From CBDCGJ01 sp965238305 (GTDB lineage Bacteria > Pseudomonadota > Alphaproteobacteria > GCA-2731375), in assembly GCA_965238305.1 (NCBI GenBank), contig CBDEHK010000001.1:372001-436000 (forward strand): a DNA stretch of 64,000 nt, in the 5' to 3' direction. Shown here piece by piece: positions 16,568-26,700 of this stretch (position 1 is the first letter of the stretch; every line of letters starts with the position of its first letter). The position numbers and the translations under genes were made by a program. A model generated the notes under the pieces. The model did not search any database, was not told the DNA's origin, and saw nothing but the letters and a program-made list of their open reading frames with translations.

Positions 16568-18664
16568 TCAAGACATATCCAGATCAGCAAAAAATTCCGA
16601 CGCTGGTTTGATGCCTGTAACTAAAAGACGATCTCTTGCGCGGGTACAGGCGACGTAGAAGAGATGGCGTTCGGTTTCGTAAACCACGTCTAATTCTGTT
16701 TCGTCGGCGACGGTTTCGATACGTCGTTGCAAGGGCAAGATATCATCATCGCATTCAATGACCGCCACGGCTTTGAATTCCAGCCCTTTGGCTAAATGCA
16801 TGGTGCCGATAGAGACACGGCCTTCTCGTTCTTCTACCCGATCGGAAAGTTCCAGCGTCTTTTGACCGGCTTGCTTCACAACTTTACGCGCCCGCAGCAG
16901 TTCATCATTGCTGCGTACAAAGATGCCAATCTCGTCCGGTCCGATCCCATCGTCGATGGCCTGGCGCAGCCACCTTTCGACGCCCGCAGTTTCCTCGGCT
17001 AAGTCAGGAAAAATTTGCACTTCTGGTTCTGGCCCGTTGAAAATCGAAACCGTGCCTGAGCGATCTTCTTCGTTGCCATCGACATCGCGTACAACGGGGG
17101 GCAACAGACCATCTACGGCTTGGCGGATTTGGTGCGACGTCCGGTAGTTGACCTTCAGCGTGTGCGATCGCCCACGAATATCGACGCCTAATGCCTTCCA
17201 GGAAAAGGGTTCCTGAAAAATGCGTTGCCCCAGATCGCCAGCGAAGAACAGGGCGCCTGGCTTTGGATCGGCGATGGCCGCGAGCATACGTAACTCAGAC
17301 ACGCCTAAATCCTGGGCTTCATCGACAATGATGTGGGTAAACGGTTTGTCTTGTCGTTCGGCAAAATGCGCTGTTACCTTGGCAAATACACTCGGCCAGG
17401 TGTCGAGGAGGTGAGCGCCCAATATTTGGCGCGCCTTTGCGAAGACAGGCCAGACGCGTTCACGCTGCTTCGATCCCAGTCGGTTCTTGCGACCTAGACG
17501 GCGAACATCGCGGTAGGCTTCCAGATCATTAAGTTGCCAGGCATCTACAACGTTGTTCCATTCTGAGATCAGGAAGCGATCGGTAAAACCTGTCAGCTTG
17601 AGTTCTTCGGCAGCGCCTTCAAGGGCCGCCTTTACATGTTTAGGTGTCGCCAGGTGGGGATGACGGGCAAAAGCCAGGGTAAATAAATCATCGGCGACGC
17701 CTTGGAATGGCAGGATGGTCGCCTGACCGCCCGTTCCGTCCTTTCCGGTTAATAGTTCAAGTTTATGCTCAAGCGCGTTGGCAAGCGGCGACGAAAACGT
17801 CGTCAGCAACACTTTCGCCCGCTTGTCTTTGTTCATGATCGCGGCTGCCCGGTGTAACGCCACAACGGTCTTGCCGGTGCCGGCGGAACCGGATACGCGG
17901 GCCGGACCGCCAAAAGCTTGATCGACAATCCGGCGTTGGGATGGATGCAGAAAAATCGTCCATTGTTCCCATGGATAATCGAGCGCCCTTTGCAATTCTT
18001 CGACGTCGTCCAGTACCCGGAAGCGACGCTGGGCATCGGGATGCTCGAAAGGATCAATATCGACCGGCGCAGTTTCAGCCAACCGCAGGACGCCGGTTGC
18101 GGCATAATCCAGCAACGCTTCCGCCGCTTCTGCCGGCATATGGTCAGCGAGTTCGAAGAAGTTTTCTTCGGACGCTTGCAAAATATCGCCAATCCAATCT
18201 TCCGGCACCCCGATGTCCAGCAACTGATCGGCCGATAGATCCTGGAATAGCGGCGGCAGGTACTTTTCCTGCGGCACATCGCTGGCCGGAACGGGTTCAG
18301 GCGCGACATAAACCGGCAGGGTTATTTCCTCGACCCGCTCCCGCACTTCGACAATTTGCGCGGCGCCGGTCTTCGGGTGGGCCTCGATCCGCCGCCGTTC
18401 CGCCCATTTATAAGCGTCATCATGATGGTCGGCGTAACAAACCAGAAAGCTTTTCGCCGTTTTGTGGACGATGACGCGGATATCGCGGTTAACCCGGATC
18501 GACCAGAAGTTCGGGTCCTTCGATTTGTCAATGCGATGGAATTGCAACCCCGGCGACGACGGATCCTGCTGCATGTCGAAGACAGTGATCTTGACCGCCG
18601 ATTGCTCTTGTGCCGTCAACCGCGCTAGGGCTTTGGAGAAACTATCAGCAAGGCGGAAAAGCAT
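16568..18664 (-). CDS. RelE-like domain fused to UvrD/Rep-type superfamily 1 helicase
   Basis: A 698-residue protein. Residues 1 to about 95 look like a RelE/ParE-fold toxin domain: FSKALARLTAQEQSAVK, FWSIRVNRDIRVIVHK and YADHHDDAYKWAERRR. A linker follows, then a UvrD-type helicase: Walker A GSAGTGKTVVALHRAA at 259-274, IIVDEAQDLGVSE, GTMHLAKGLEFKAVAVIE and FYVACTRARDRLLV. The DNA substrate is unknown. It is the last gene of a five-gene operon and overlaps the preceding membrane-protein gene by one base. Similar RelE-like/UvrD fusions are known in bacteria as annotated helicases. Whether the RelE-like part still cleaves RNA or only binds nucleic acid cannot be told. Confidence 0.85.
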   Translation of the reverse strand: MLFRLADSFSKALARLTAQEQSAVKITVFDMQQDPSSPGLQFHRIDKSKDPNFWSIRVNRDIRVIVHKTAKSFLVCYADHHDDAYKWAERRRIEAHPKTGAAQIVEVRERVEEITLPVYVAPEPVPASDVPQEKYLPPLFQDLSADQLLDIGVPEDWIGDILQASEENFFELADHMPAEAAEALLDYAATGVLRLAETAPVDIDPFEHPDAQRRFRVLDDVEELQRALDYPWEQWTIFLHPSQRRIVDQAFGGPARVSGSAGTGKTVVALHRAAAIMNKDKRAKVLLTTFSSPLANALEHKLELLTGKDGTGGQATILPFQGVADDLFTLAFARHPHLATPKHVKAALEGAAEELKLTGFTDRFLISEWNNVVDAWQLNDLEAYRDVRRLGRKNRLGSKQRERVWPVFAKARQILGAHLLDTWPSVFAKVTAHFAERQDKPFTHIIVDEAQDLGVSELRMLAAIADPKPGALFFAGDLGQRIFQEPFSWKALGVDIRGRSHTLKVNYRTSHQIRQAVDGLLPPVVRDVDGNEEDRSGTVSIFNGPEPEVQIFPDLAEETAGVERWLRQAIDDGIGPDEIGIFVRSNDELLRARKVVKQAGQKTLELSDRVEEREGRVSIGTMHLAKGLEFKAVAVIECDDDILPLQRRIETVADETELDVVYETERHLFYVACTRARDRLLVTGIKPASEFFADLDMS

Positions 18665-19839
18665 TAGTGGGATTTTTCGTTTTTGTCGTTTGAATTGCGT
18701 TTCAAGGCTGTAGTCAATTTCTCAAGGAGAGAATTGACCATCGCATCTTCGTCGCGATTTTGGGCAAGTTCGATCGTTTTTTCATCCTTGCGCATAATGA
18801 TATTTCGTTCTGATTGAAGCAGTTCTTTAGATAACTCACTCACCTGTTTGAGCGTCCCATGCTCAATTGCCAAAAGCGCACCGGCCTGGCGAAGGCTTAA
18901 AGTAGTTGCTTCGTTGGAAAAGTAGCGCATCATCTCCAAAGCCTTGGACTGATAGCGGAACATTATCAATGCCAGAACTTCTGCCAAAATTATGAAAGGA
19001 AGAGTGAAGGGGAGGTGACGAAACATGAACAATACTGAACTGCGCCCGCCTGGTTCGTTAGCGGAAACGGCATTCGTAAGGTCTCGTACGGTGCCAGACA
19101 ACGTCGCATCTTCGCTGAAGTATAATATCAAGCTGTATGCGGCTATTGCAATCCCAGACAAAGAGAGCGCTAGTCCGATGAGGCGAAATAGAACAGCGGT
19201 GCGTTGTGCGGCAAGTGTCTGATCTAGAATACGGATTCGGTTAAGGTTGAATAAATCCGAAATACTTTGAATTAATCTTATTCGATCGGCATGATCTTTC
19301 GCCTGCTTTGCAACACGCTCGCCTAGCGCAGCAACGATATCGCTGCCAAGCTCTTCATCCAATTTCACCTCAATTATTGCGTCTGCATTCGCCGTCAATT
19401 CACTAATATCAAGATTGTTCGTTTTCTTCTCTAAGGAATCAATACGAGAAACAAGATCCCGGCGAAGACTTTCTATTGCAGATGACTGCTCTCGTTCTGC
19501 ACTTGCAAGTTCAGAAAAATCTGCAGCACCTCTCCGAAGAATAAACTGACGAACAAACCTGAAAAAAATAACTGAAATTGTAAAAACTCCAATGGCCATC
19601 AATCCGAGAAAAGTTAGAAGAAGAAATGTGTCTGTGAATATAGTGCTGTCGCTCTTTCTATTTTTGTCCTTCTCCAGAATCGAGCCAACTTCTGAGAAGA
19701 AACTTTCGAGTTCGTTGCCGATTGAGAAGACCACCGCCACAATAGCAATTGCGATAGCGGCGGCGATTAACACATATTCAATAGCTGTGTTTCCTTTTAT
19801 GTCCGAAAGGAAATTGCTACGTTGATTAATTCGTTCCAT
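18664..19839 (-). CDS. Multi-pass membrane protein with Flp-pilin-like N terminus
   Basis: A 391-residue protein of no recognised family. The first 55 residues strongly resemble a class IVb Flp prepilin: LSDIKG, then NTAIEYVLIAAAIAIAI. Gly16 fits position -1, Glu21 +5 and Tyr22 +6 of a prepilin peptidase site. Three further membrane segments follow at about 71-95, 218-241 and 274-294. A charged, coiled-coil-like stretch occupies 105-215 and another 310-391. It lies between mod and the helicase gene, 3 bp after mod and overlapping the helicase gene by one base, so it belongs to the restriction operon. It is AT-rich compared with both neighbours. Function unknown; a membrane sensor or effector is inferred. 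Confidence 0.8.
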   Translation of the reverse strand: MERINQRSNFLSDIKGNTAIEYVLIAAAIAIAIVAVVFSIGNELESFFSEVGSILEKDKNRKSDSTIFTDTFLLLTFLGLMAIGVFTISVIFFRFVRQFILRRGAADFSELASAEREQSSAIESLRRDLVSRIDSLEKKTNNLDISELTANADAIIEVKLDEELGSDIVAALGERVAKQAKDHADRIRLIQSISDLFNLNRIRILDQTLAAQRTAVLFRLIGLALSLSGIAIAAYSLILYFSEDATLSGTVRDLTNAVSANEPGGRSSVLFMFRHLPFTLPFIILAEVLALIMFRYQSKALEMMRYFSNEATTLSLRQAGALLAIEHGTLKQVSELSKELLQSERNIIMRKDEKTIELAQNRDEDAMVNSLLEKLTTALKRNSNDKNEKSH

Positions 19840-19842
19840 ATT

Positions 19843-22830
19843 CTATACCCCAAAAACTTTCATCACTTCGTCACCGAAGTGGTTGATGACTTTGACGGCG
19901 AAGCGGCCGGTGGAGGGGCGGGCGAAGGGGATGCTTTTGTCGCGGTAGAGGGTTTGCCAGGCTTCCTCATCGATCTCCGCCTTCAGCGTAGTCTTCAGTG
20001 ATTTGTACGGGTCCTGGGCGCCCATGAAATAGGCATGGCGGACGAAAAAACTTTCTTCGTCATAATCGCTGTCGATGAACCAGGCGGCGATGTCGTCCTT
20101 GCCGCTGGCGCGCACCTCGCCGGTCTTGGGATCGAAGACGTCGACGCCCAGAACTTCGACGGTGATCATGCCGTCGTCACCGAAGGCCCATTCGATGTCC
20201 GGTTCGCCAAAAACGACGAACAAATTGCCGGCTCCGGTATTTTTTAACTCGTCCGACATATGTAGGTCCGGGTTCATCTTCGCCTTTAGGATCGGCAATG
20301 GACCAAGCTTGCTCAGCTCCGACGTATGGGCATCGAAGTTGAAGCCGCAGGCGATCAAGGTATCGAAGCGGGCATCCAAGGCTTCGCGCGCCGCCGCCGT
20401 CAAATCGGCGCGGGTGATCGAGCCGAATTCAGGGCCGATGAAGATGGCGCCCCGGCGTTCGGTCTCGCCCTCCATATAGCGGCCTTCGGCGGCGATATAG
20501 TTGCCGGGCCAACCGTCGATGGTGGTGAAGCTTACGCGATCTTCCTTGGCGGCTTGATGGACCCCGGCGGATTTCAAATTGTCCAAGACCATCGTTGTGA
20601 AATCGTTCAGCGGCGCCGGCGTGTCGCGTTTTTCCTTCCGGCCTTCGGCGGCATCGACCAATTCGATCAGTTCTTCGTTATCCGATGTCTGCATGCGGTG
20701 CGGCGACAGGCTTTCGACCGTGAAAGGCCCGGCGACGCGGACCTTGGCCTTGTCCTCGTAAGGCCGATCATAGAGATATTCGACGTCTGCTTTTTTCGCG
20801 ATGGAGGCGTCGATTTCCCGCTGCCGGGCGATCCGCTGTTGCCACCAGTCGCCGTGTGCCTTCAATACTGCAGCGGACCAACCTTCGCCGGCTTCGCGGG
20901 GAATTTCCCATTCCTCCCAGGCTTCGCCCAGGGCATCTTTCAGCGCCACCCGCAACGATTCCAGTTTTTCCTGATAACTTTCCAAGATCACATCGATTTC
21001 GGCGTTGTTGGCGATGACGCCGGATGTAATGTACCTAGACCTTTTATAAACAAAGCCTTGGCGGATATCGCCCTGGGTCGAAGTATCCGGCTGAATGACG
21101 CCGGAAAGCTCCTGTTCCTTTGTTTGGCCTTCGGCGCTGTCGGCAAGCAGATAATAGGGATAACGCGCGCCCATCAAGCGCGCCCGCGCCAGGGCCAGCG
21201 AGACCCGAGAGGTATCGACGGTGATCCAGCGCCGCCCCCACTGCTCCGCTACAAACGCAGTCGTGCCTGAGCCGCAAGTAGGATCGAGCACGATGTCCCC
21301 TGGGTCCGTGGCCATGAGAATACAGCGTTGCACCAGGCGCTCATTTGTTTGAACAATATATACTTGGCTGGAAGCCCCCCCAAATCCATCCCACCAATTC
21401 GAGATGCTCTTAAAAGGAAAATCCTCCAAATATCTCCTATAATCTAGGCTTGTCTTTGATGGGATTAACCGCCCAGCAAGTTTTACTCGTTCCATCCCAG
21501 TAAGGCCGACCATCGTATCCTTGGACGTATGGCTCCAACAACGCCCCTTTGGCGGATCAAAAGACTTACCTGACAAAACAATCGGGGCCATTTGGTTTTC
21601 ACGGAATCCACCGTTGGTGATTGGCCATGGTCTGAATAGTCTAGCGTTCGGGTAATCTTCCTGAATTCGCTTTGGGTAAAGGCGGTAATCTATGTATTCG
21701 CCATCAATATCTTCATTGGACTTGAGGTTAATAGTTTTTCCATCAGGCAATTCCAGTCTAGAAAACTCGTCGATCGTTTCATTATCAAGAAGTCTGTCAA
21801 CGAATAGACTTCTGTATTTAGTTACGCCCCTTGCGCGTTCTGATTTCCCGTACCACAAAATGAAATCATTAACGGGATCTATCATTGAGCTTTTTTGTGA
21901 TCCTTTTTTCTTGACAAGAATTTCAGTGATAAAACTCCCCTCCCCAAACACCTCATCCATCAGCGCGCGGACCCGGTGGACGTTTTCGTCGCCGATTTGC
22001 ACGAAGATGGAGCCGCTGTCCGTGAGCATGTCGCGCATTACGGTCAGACGGTCGCGGAGATAGGTGAGATAGGAATGGATGCCGTCTTTCCAGGTATCGC
22101 GGAAGGCTTTGACCTGTTCCGGTTCGCGGGTGATCTGATCCAGCTTGCCGTCCTTCACGTCGCGGCTGCGGGTCGAAACCTGCCAATTGGAATTGAACTT
22201 AATGCCATAAGGTGGATCGAAATAGATGCATTGCACTTTGCCGCGTAGTTGTTCCCGCTCAGCCAGGCTGGCCATGACCTGCAGACTGTCGCCCAGGATC
22301 ATGCGGTTTTGCCAATTGCGGTCGTGCTGATAAAACTCGGTCGCCGCTTCCGGATCGATGCCGTTGAAATCGCCGAACAAGTCCGGCATTGCCGCTTCCT
22401 GTTCCCGCCGTTCGTCGGTTTGGCGTTTCAAATCGTCAATGATTGCCTTGGGGTGAATTTTTTCCTGGATATAAAGCGGCGGTGCCTGCACCACCAGGTC
22501 AGACCAGTCTTGTTCATCCTTGCCGCGCCAAACCAATTGCGCATCGCCGATTTCTAGCTTGCCGGTTTCCTTTAATTCTTCGATCTGCGCCGGATTCAGA
22601 CGCAGGGTCGCGCCCTTCCAGATGATTTGCGGGTCCAGATCGCCTTCGCGCGGCCGTGTTGCCCCTTCCATCAACGGATCTTCGCGGGCATAAGTCACCG
22701 GCTCCACCGGCGCCATCTCCTCCGCCCGCTGCGCCACCGTCTGCAACTCCGCCGTTGGAATATTCTTCCGCCGCGCCTTCTCATGCTTCAGCGTCTCGAC
22801 TTGCTTAGCTTTTTTTGGCTTACGCGCCAT
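19843..22830 (-). CDS. Type III-like DNA adenine methyltransferase (Mod, beta class)
   Basis: A 995-residue site-specific DNA methyltransferase. Seen: catalytic DPPY at 205-208, then at 514-523 the AdoMet motif VLDPTCGSGT, an order typical of beta-class N6-adenine/N4-cytosine enzymes. The target recognition region lies between, at about 300-500. It is longer than classical Mod (about 650), with an N-terminal 150-residue extension and a 450-residue C-terminal region. The DNA coding for about 300-497 (21340-21940) is much more AT-rich than the rest, which suggests exchange of the recognition domain. It overlaps the upstream membrane gene by 11 bp. With the Res protein it forms a restriction-modification core. 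Confidence 0.9.
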   Translation of the reverse strand: MARKPKKAKQVETLKHEKARRKNIPTAELQTVAQRAEEMAPVEPVTYAREDPLMEGATRPREGDLDPQIIWKGATLRLNPAQIEELKETGKLEIGDAQLVWRGKDEQDWSDLVVQAPPLYIQEKIHPKAIIDDLKRQTDERREQEAAMPDLFGDFNGIDPEAATEFYQHDRNWQNRMILGDSLQVMASLAEREQLRGKVQCIYFDPPYGIKFNSNWQVSTRSRDVKDGKLDQITREPEQVKAFRDTWKDGIHSYLTYLRDRLTVMRDMLTDSGSIFVQIGDENVHRVRALMDEVFGEGSFITEILVKKKGSQKSSMIDPVNDFILWYGKSERARGVTKYRSLFVDRLLDNETIDEFSRLELPDGKTINLKSNEDIDGEYIDYRLYPKRIQEDYPNARLFRPWPITNGGFRENQMAPIVLSGKSFDPPKGRCWSHTSKDTMVGLTGMERVKLAGRLIPSKTSLDYRRYLEDFPFKSISNWWDGFGGASSQVYIVQTNERLVQRCILMATDPGDIVLDPTCGSGTTAFVAEQWGRRWITVDTSRVSLALARARLMGARYPYYLLADSAEGQTKEQELSGVIQPDTSTQGDIRQGFVYKRSRYITSGVIANNAEIDVILESYQEKLESLRVALKDALGEAWEEWEIPREAGEGWSAAVLKAHGDWWQQRIARQREIDASIAKKADVEYLYDRPYEDKAKVRVAGPFTVESLSPHRMQTSDNEELIELVDAAEGRKEKRDTPAPLNDFTTMVLDNLKSAGVHQAAKEDRVSFTTIDGWPGNYIAAEGRYMEGETERRGAIFIGPEFGSITRADLTAAAREALDARFDTLIACGFNFDAHTSELSKLGPLPILKAKMNPDLHMSDELKNTGAGNLFVVFGEPDIEWAFGDDGMITVEVLGVDVFDPKTGEVRASGKDDIAAWFIDSDYDEESFFVRHAYFMGAQDPYKSLKTTLKAEIDEEAWQTLYRDKSIPFARPSTGRFAVKVINHFGDEVMKVFGV

Positions 22831-23746
22831 CTACTTGCCCCGTAGTTACAAACATCGGCTTTTGGTGCGGACCCGGCGAGTGGCCAAGAACTTCCACTAT
22901 TTCATAACTGTCATTAACCCATGCGCCGATCATTTCATCTTTTTTTTGATGGATGCGGAGCATAACTCGCAATGTATCACCAGTTCCAATGACGTATTCA
23001 TGGCTAGCTAATTTGTCGTAAAACATGTCATCTAGGATCGGCGCTGATATCTTTATCCCGTCACGCCAGACAAACTGCCATTTACGTGGCCCGCGTTCAA
23101 AGATTGCGCGGATAATCAGAAGTTCGGTTTTTTCATATTTGTTGCGACGATTTTCTTGAGAAATGACGATATCACGTACTTCGGAAAGGCGAGGGAATTG
23201 AGCGCGCGGAACATTTACGAGAAGTTGCTCATCCTTAATGTCCTTAGCAATTCCAAAATTCTGTACGTCTTGGTCTTTTTGCAATATTTCGAACGCATTC
23301 GAGACCCTTTGTTCAAGCTCAAGATTTTTAGAGATTTTCTCTTTCTGCTCGCCAACTTCTTTTGGAAGAATAACCCTTTGGTTGCCAGATTCTACGACGT
23401 AATGATCGTCGTTCACGTAGATGTTAATGTCGGGATCGTCTGCGATAAATTTCTCATAAATAAAGGCCGTAAGTAATCCAAGTACGATCGTCAACGCAGC
23501 CGTGCGAATGAGTGGAGTCGCTCGTTTCGATAATGTCCTTATACGTGCCCTAAAAGAGCCTTCGCCCAAAGCATCAATGTAAATCTCAATCTCAAAATCA
23601 GGATTAATCGCCCTACTTATTTCCTTTATTGCCGAACTGACTTCGAGCAAGGTATTGGCAAATGTTTCTGCGTTAATTCGGCCGAACTCACCACCAAAGT
23701 GAATTACAAATTCGTCGCCTAGACTTGTAAGGTCAACGGTTTGCAT
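22820..23746 (-). CDS. Single-pass membrane protein between res and mod, unknown function
   Basis: A 308-residue protein of no recognised family. Seen: an N-terminal domain of about 75 residues with FVIHFGGEFGRINAETFA and EIEIYIDALGEGSFRARI, one membrane helix at about 78-98 (TAALTIVLGLLTAFIYEKF), and a soluble C-terminal region of about 210 residues rich in charged residues. It starts one base inside the end of res and overlaps mod by 11 bp, so it is translated with them. The gene is AT-rich compared with res and mod. Classical type III systems have nothing between mod and res. It may anchor or sense for the system; this is inference. Confidence 0.75.
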   Translation of the reverse strand: MQTVDLTSLGDEFVIHFGGEFGRINAETFANTLLEVSSAIKEISRAINPDFEIEIYIDALGEGSFRARIRTLSKRATPLIRTAALTIVLGLLTAFIYEKFIADDPDINIYVNDDHYVVESGNQRVILPKEVGEQKEKISKNLELEQRVSNAFEILQKDQDVQNFGIAKDIKDEQLLVNVPRAQFPRLSEVRDIVISQENRRNKYEKTELLIIRAIFERGPRKWQFVWRDGIKISAPILDDMFYDKLASHEYVIGTGDTLRVMLRIHQKKDEMIGAWVNDSYEIVEVLGHSPGPHQKPMFVTTGQVDGA

Positions 23747-26700
23747 CAGCTACCACCCTTCTGCGCGGCTTTCTCGATCAACGCCTTAAACCGCTCATCC
23801 ATCTTGAACACCTCACCGAATTCTTCGAAAGACCAGCGGCCGTAGGTGCCAAGATTATTGACGCCGGGGATCCACTGGGTCTTCATTGTTTCGGATTTCA
23901 GTTTGACGTTTTCGTTGCGGTAACCTTTCACTTCGACGATCAAGTGCAGCGGATCGTCCGCGCCATGGCCGTCGTCGATTTGGACGATGAAGTCGGGGAT
24001 ATAGTGTCGGGCGGTTGAGCCGTCCTTGTATGGCACTTCCAGGCCCAGGCCCTGGTTCTTCACATAGGAAATGACCTGCGAATGCTGTTCCGCGACACGA
24101 GCGAATTCACCTTCCCAGTCGCTGTCTTCCACGACGAAGTTGATGTGGCATTTATCGGCTGCGGTCTTCCAAAGGTCTTTGGTGGTACGAAAGCCGACAT
24201 GGGCGGTGGAGCCATTGGGGTTATAGGGATCTAATACGGCTTTGATCTTTTGCTGATCGCCGATGGAGCGGATGATGGCGTGATAGATGCGTTCAGAGGC
24301 TTGATTGGCGATGTTCAGATATTCCAACATCCAGGCGCCGGTATCGCCGGTGCAAACAAGATACCCACCTTCAATCCATTGTCGAGCAATACGGCGTAAA
24401 GGCCAAAACAGGTGCAACTTGGGCTCGCCATCCTGGTCAGTGTAATATTTGTACATCAAATGTTTGGCGAGATCGTAGGCGATGGTGCTGGGTCGTTTGC
24501 TTTGCGCTTCCGCTGCCGTGATTGTCATGCCTTCACCGACGATACCTTCCATCCGCGTTTGGCCGGGTCCGACCAATTCGGGCGTCAGCACGAATTTTGA
24601 ATCCTCGGTGAATTCCGCCGTCAATTTTTCTTCCGGCATTTCGACGCGATAGCCGGTGACGCGCGGGAAGGTAATTTCCAATGCGGCGCGTTCCTTCACC
24701 GCCGCGACCCAGGTCGACGGCTTGGGTGGTTTCACAGGGGCGACTTGCGGTTTGGCGGTGAAATCAAACGGGATGCCTAGAATGTCGGCATATTCAACGT
24801 CGAACAGATCTTCGTCATTCAGATCATAAGAATAACGACGTAATCCGCGGCCGACCACCTGTTCGCAAAGCAATTGGGTGCCAAAGGCGCGAATACCAAG
24901 GATATGGGTAACGGTGTTGGTATCCCAACCTTCAGTCAACATGGATACGGAGACAACACAGCGCACTTGCTCGCCCAAGCGTCCGGTTTTGCCGACCGTG
25001 TTCATCACTTCACGCAACAGGTCGGCATCGGTTTCGTCCGCCAGTTCGCCCCGTTGTCGGCGTTCGCGGCGGAACTGTTCGATTTCGCCTGCCGCCATAG
25101 TTCGAAAGTTCTTATCCAGCGCTTCGCCGGATTCCAATTGAAAGCTGTCGATTAGCAGCGTGTTCGGTCTGGCCAGCGGCTCGCCATATTCGTCGTAATT
25201 ACGAAATAGTTCCAGATGGCCGTGATGCTCAAAAACCATCTCACCATCTTCGTTCGACCGTTGCCAGCCGGAAATCCATTCATGGACCAATTTTGATGTC
25301 GAGGTATTGTTGCAGACGACGATGAAGACTGGTGGTGTTTCAATCCCCGCACGCTGCCATTCCGCATCGGTTTCTTGATAGTGTTTATAGAGCGCATATA
25401 GCGCTGTTTTAAGCGTGTCGTGGATCAACAGGGGATCGCTAGTGGTTCGCCCCTTCTTCGGCATATACTTGCCGATATGTTCCCAAAGATCGCGGAAGAT
25501 CGGCATGTCTGCGCCGGGGATATTGTCGGCAACCGGGACGCGCGGCAGCTTGACGATGCCGCATTCAATGGCGTCCATTAATGAGAAGTCGCAAACCGTC
25601 CAGGGGAACAAGGTGCCTTCGGCCCAGCCCGACCCGCTTAAGAAAAACGGTGTGGCAGAGAGATCGTAAACGGCACGGACGCCTAGCTTGCGCTTGAAGG
25701 CTTCTAGGCCGCTGATCCAAACGCGCGCCGCCTTGTTGTCCGCTTCCGCTTCTTTTTTTTCGTCACCCCTTAGATCCGCAACATCATCCGTGCCTGTTTT
25801 CGCGCGGTAACAATGATGGGCTTCATCATTGATCACCAAGATATTTTTCAGGCCCATTAGGGGATCGGCGACACGGCGGATCATCTGACCTTCGGTTTCC
25901 TGTGTCTTTGGCGCTTCACCACGGCCCTGCAGCAGCGAGCGGCCAATTTTATTGGTTGCCATCTGCTCGCGCAGCTGAAAGGCGTGGTAGTTGGTGATGA
26001 CGATCTTGGCCTTATGGACGTCCGGCAACATATCCGCAGGTACCAGTTCGCGTGACTGATAGTAACTGTCGACATCGTTGGGCTGCAGGACCCGCAAACG
26101 GTCTTTAATAGTAATACCCGGCGTGACGACCAGAAAACCACGCGTGAAAAGTCGGCTGGTGGGTGAGCGCACCGCATTCACGGTCTGCCAGGCGATCAAC
26201 ATCGCCATCACCGTGGTCTTGCCAGCACCGGTGGCCATTTTCATCGCCAGGCGGATCAGTTCCGGATTGGCTTGCTCATTGGCGCCATGGACATGATCCC
26301 AATACCCCTTGTGCGTCTTTTGCGTCCGCGCCACTTCGGTTAGCCAAATGATCGTCTCGACCGCTTCGATCTGGCAGAAGAAAGGGCGGATGCCCTGGAA
26401 CTCGTGATGACGCCAATGCTGCAGAAGTCGAGCGGTCGCCGGGGTGACACCCCAATCGGACTGGCTTGGCAGTCTTCGCCAATTGGCAACATGCGTGCGG
26501 ATCTCATTAATGATCGGCGTTGGGTTGTATTCCTGCTCTTCCGATGAAATGCCATCATTGCCAGCCAAATCCATAGCCGCCTGCTTCGGGTCGGCTTTCT
26601 GGCGCCGTTTCCTGGGTTTTGGCACCGGCGTGATAAACTCCGATCGTCGGCGGCCAGCGTTGGGCGGATTGTCTGTCGGTTGCCCTTCATCGTCCAAGTC

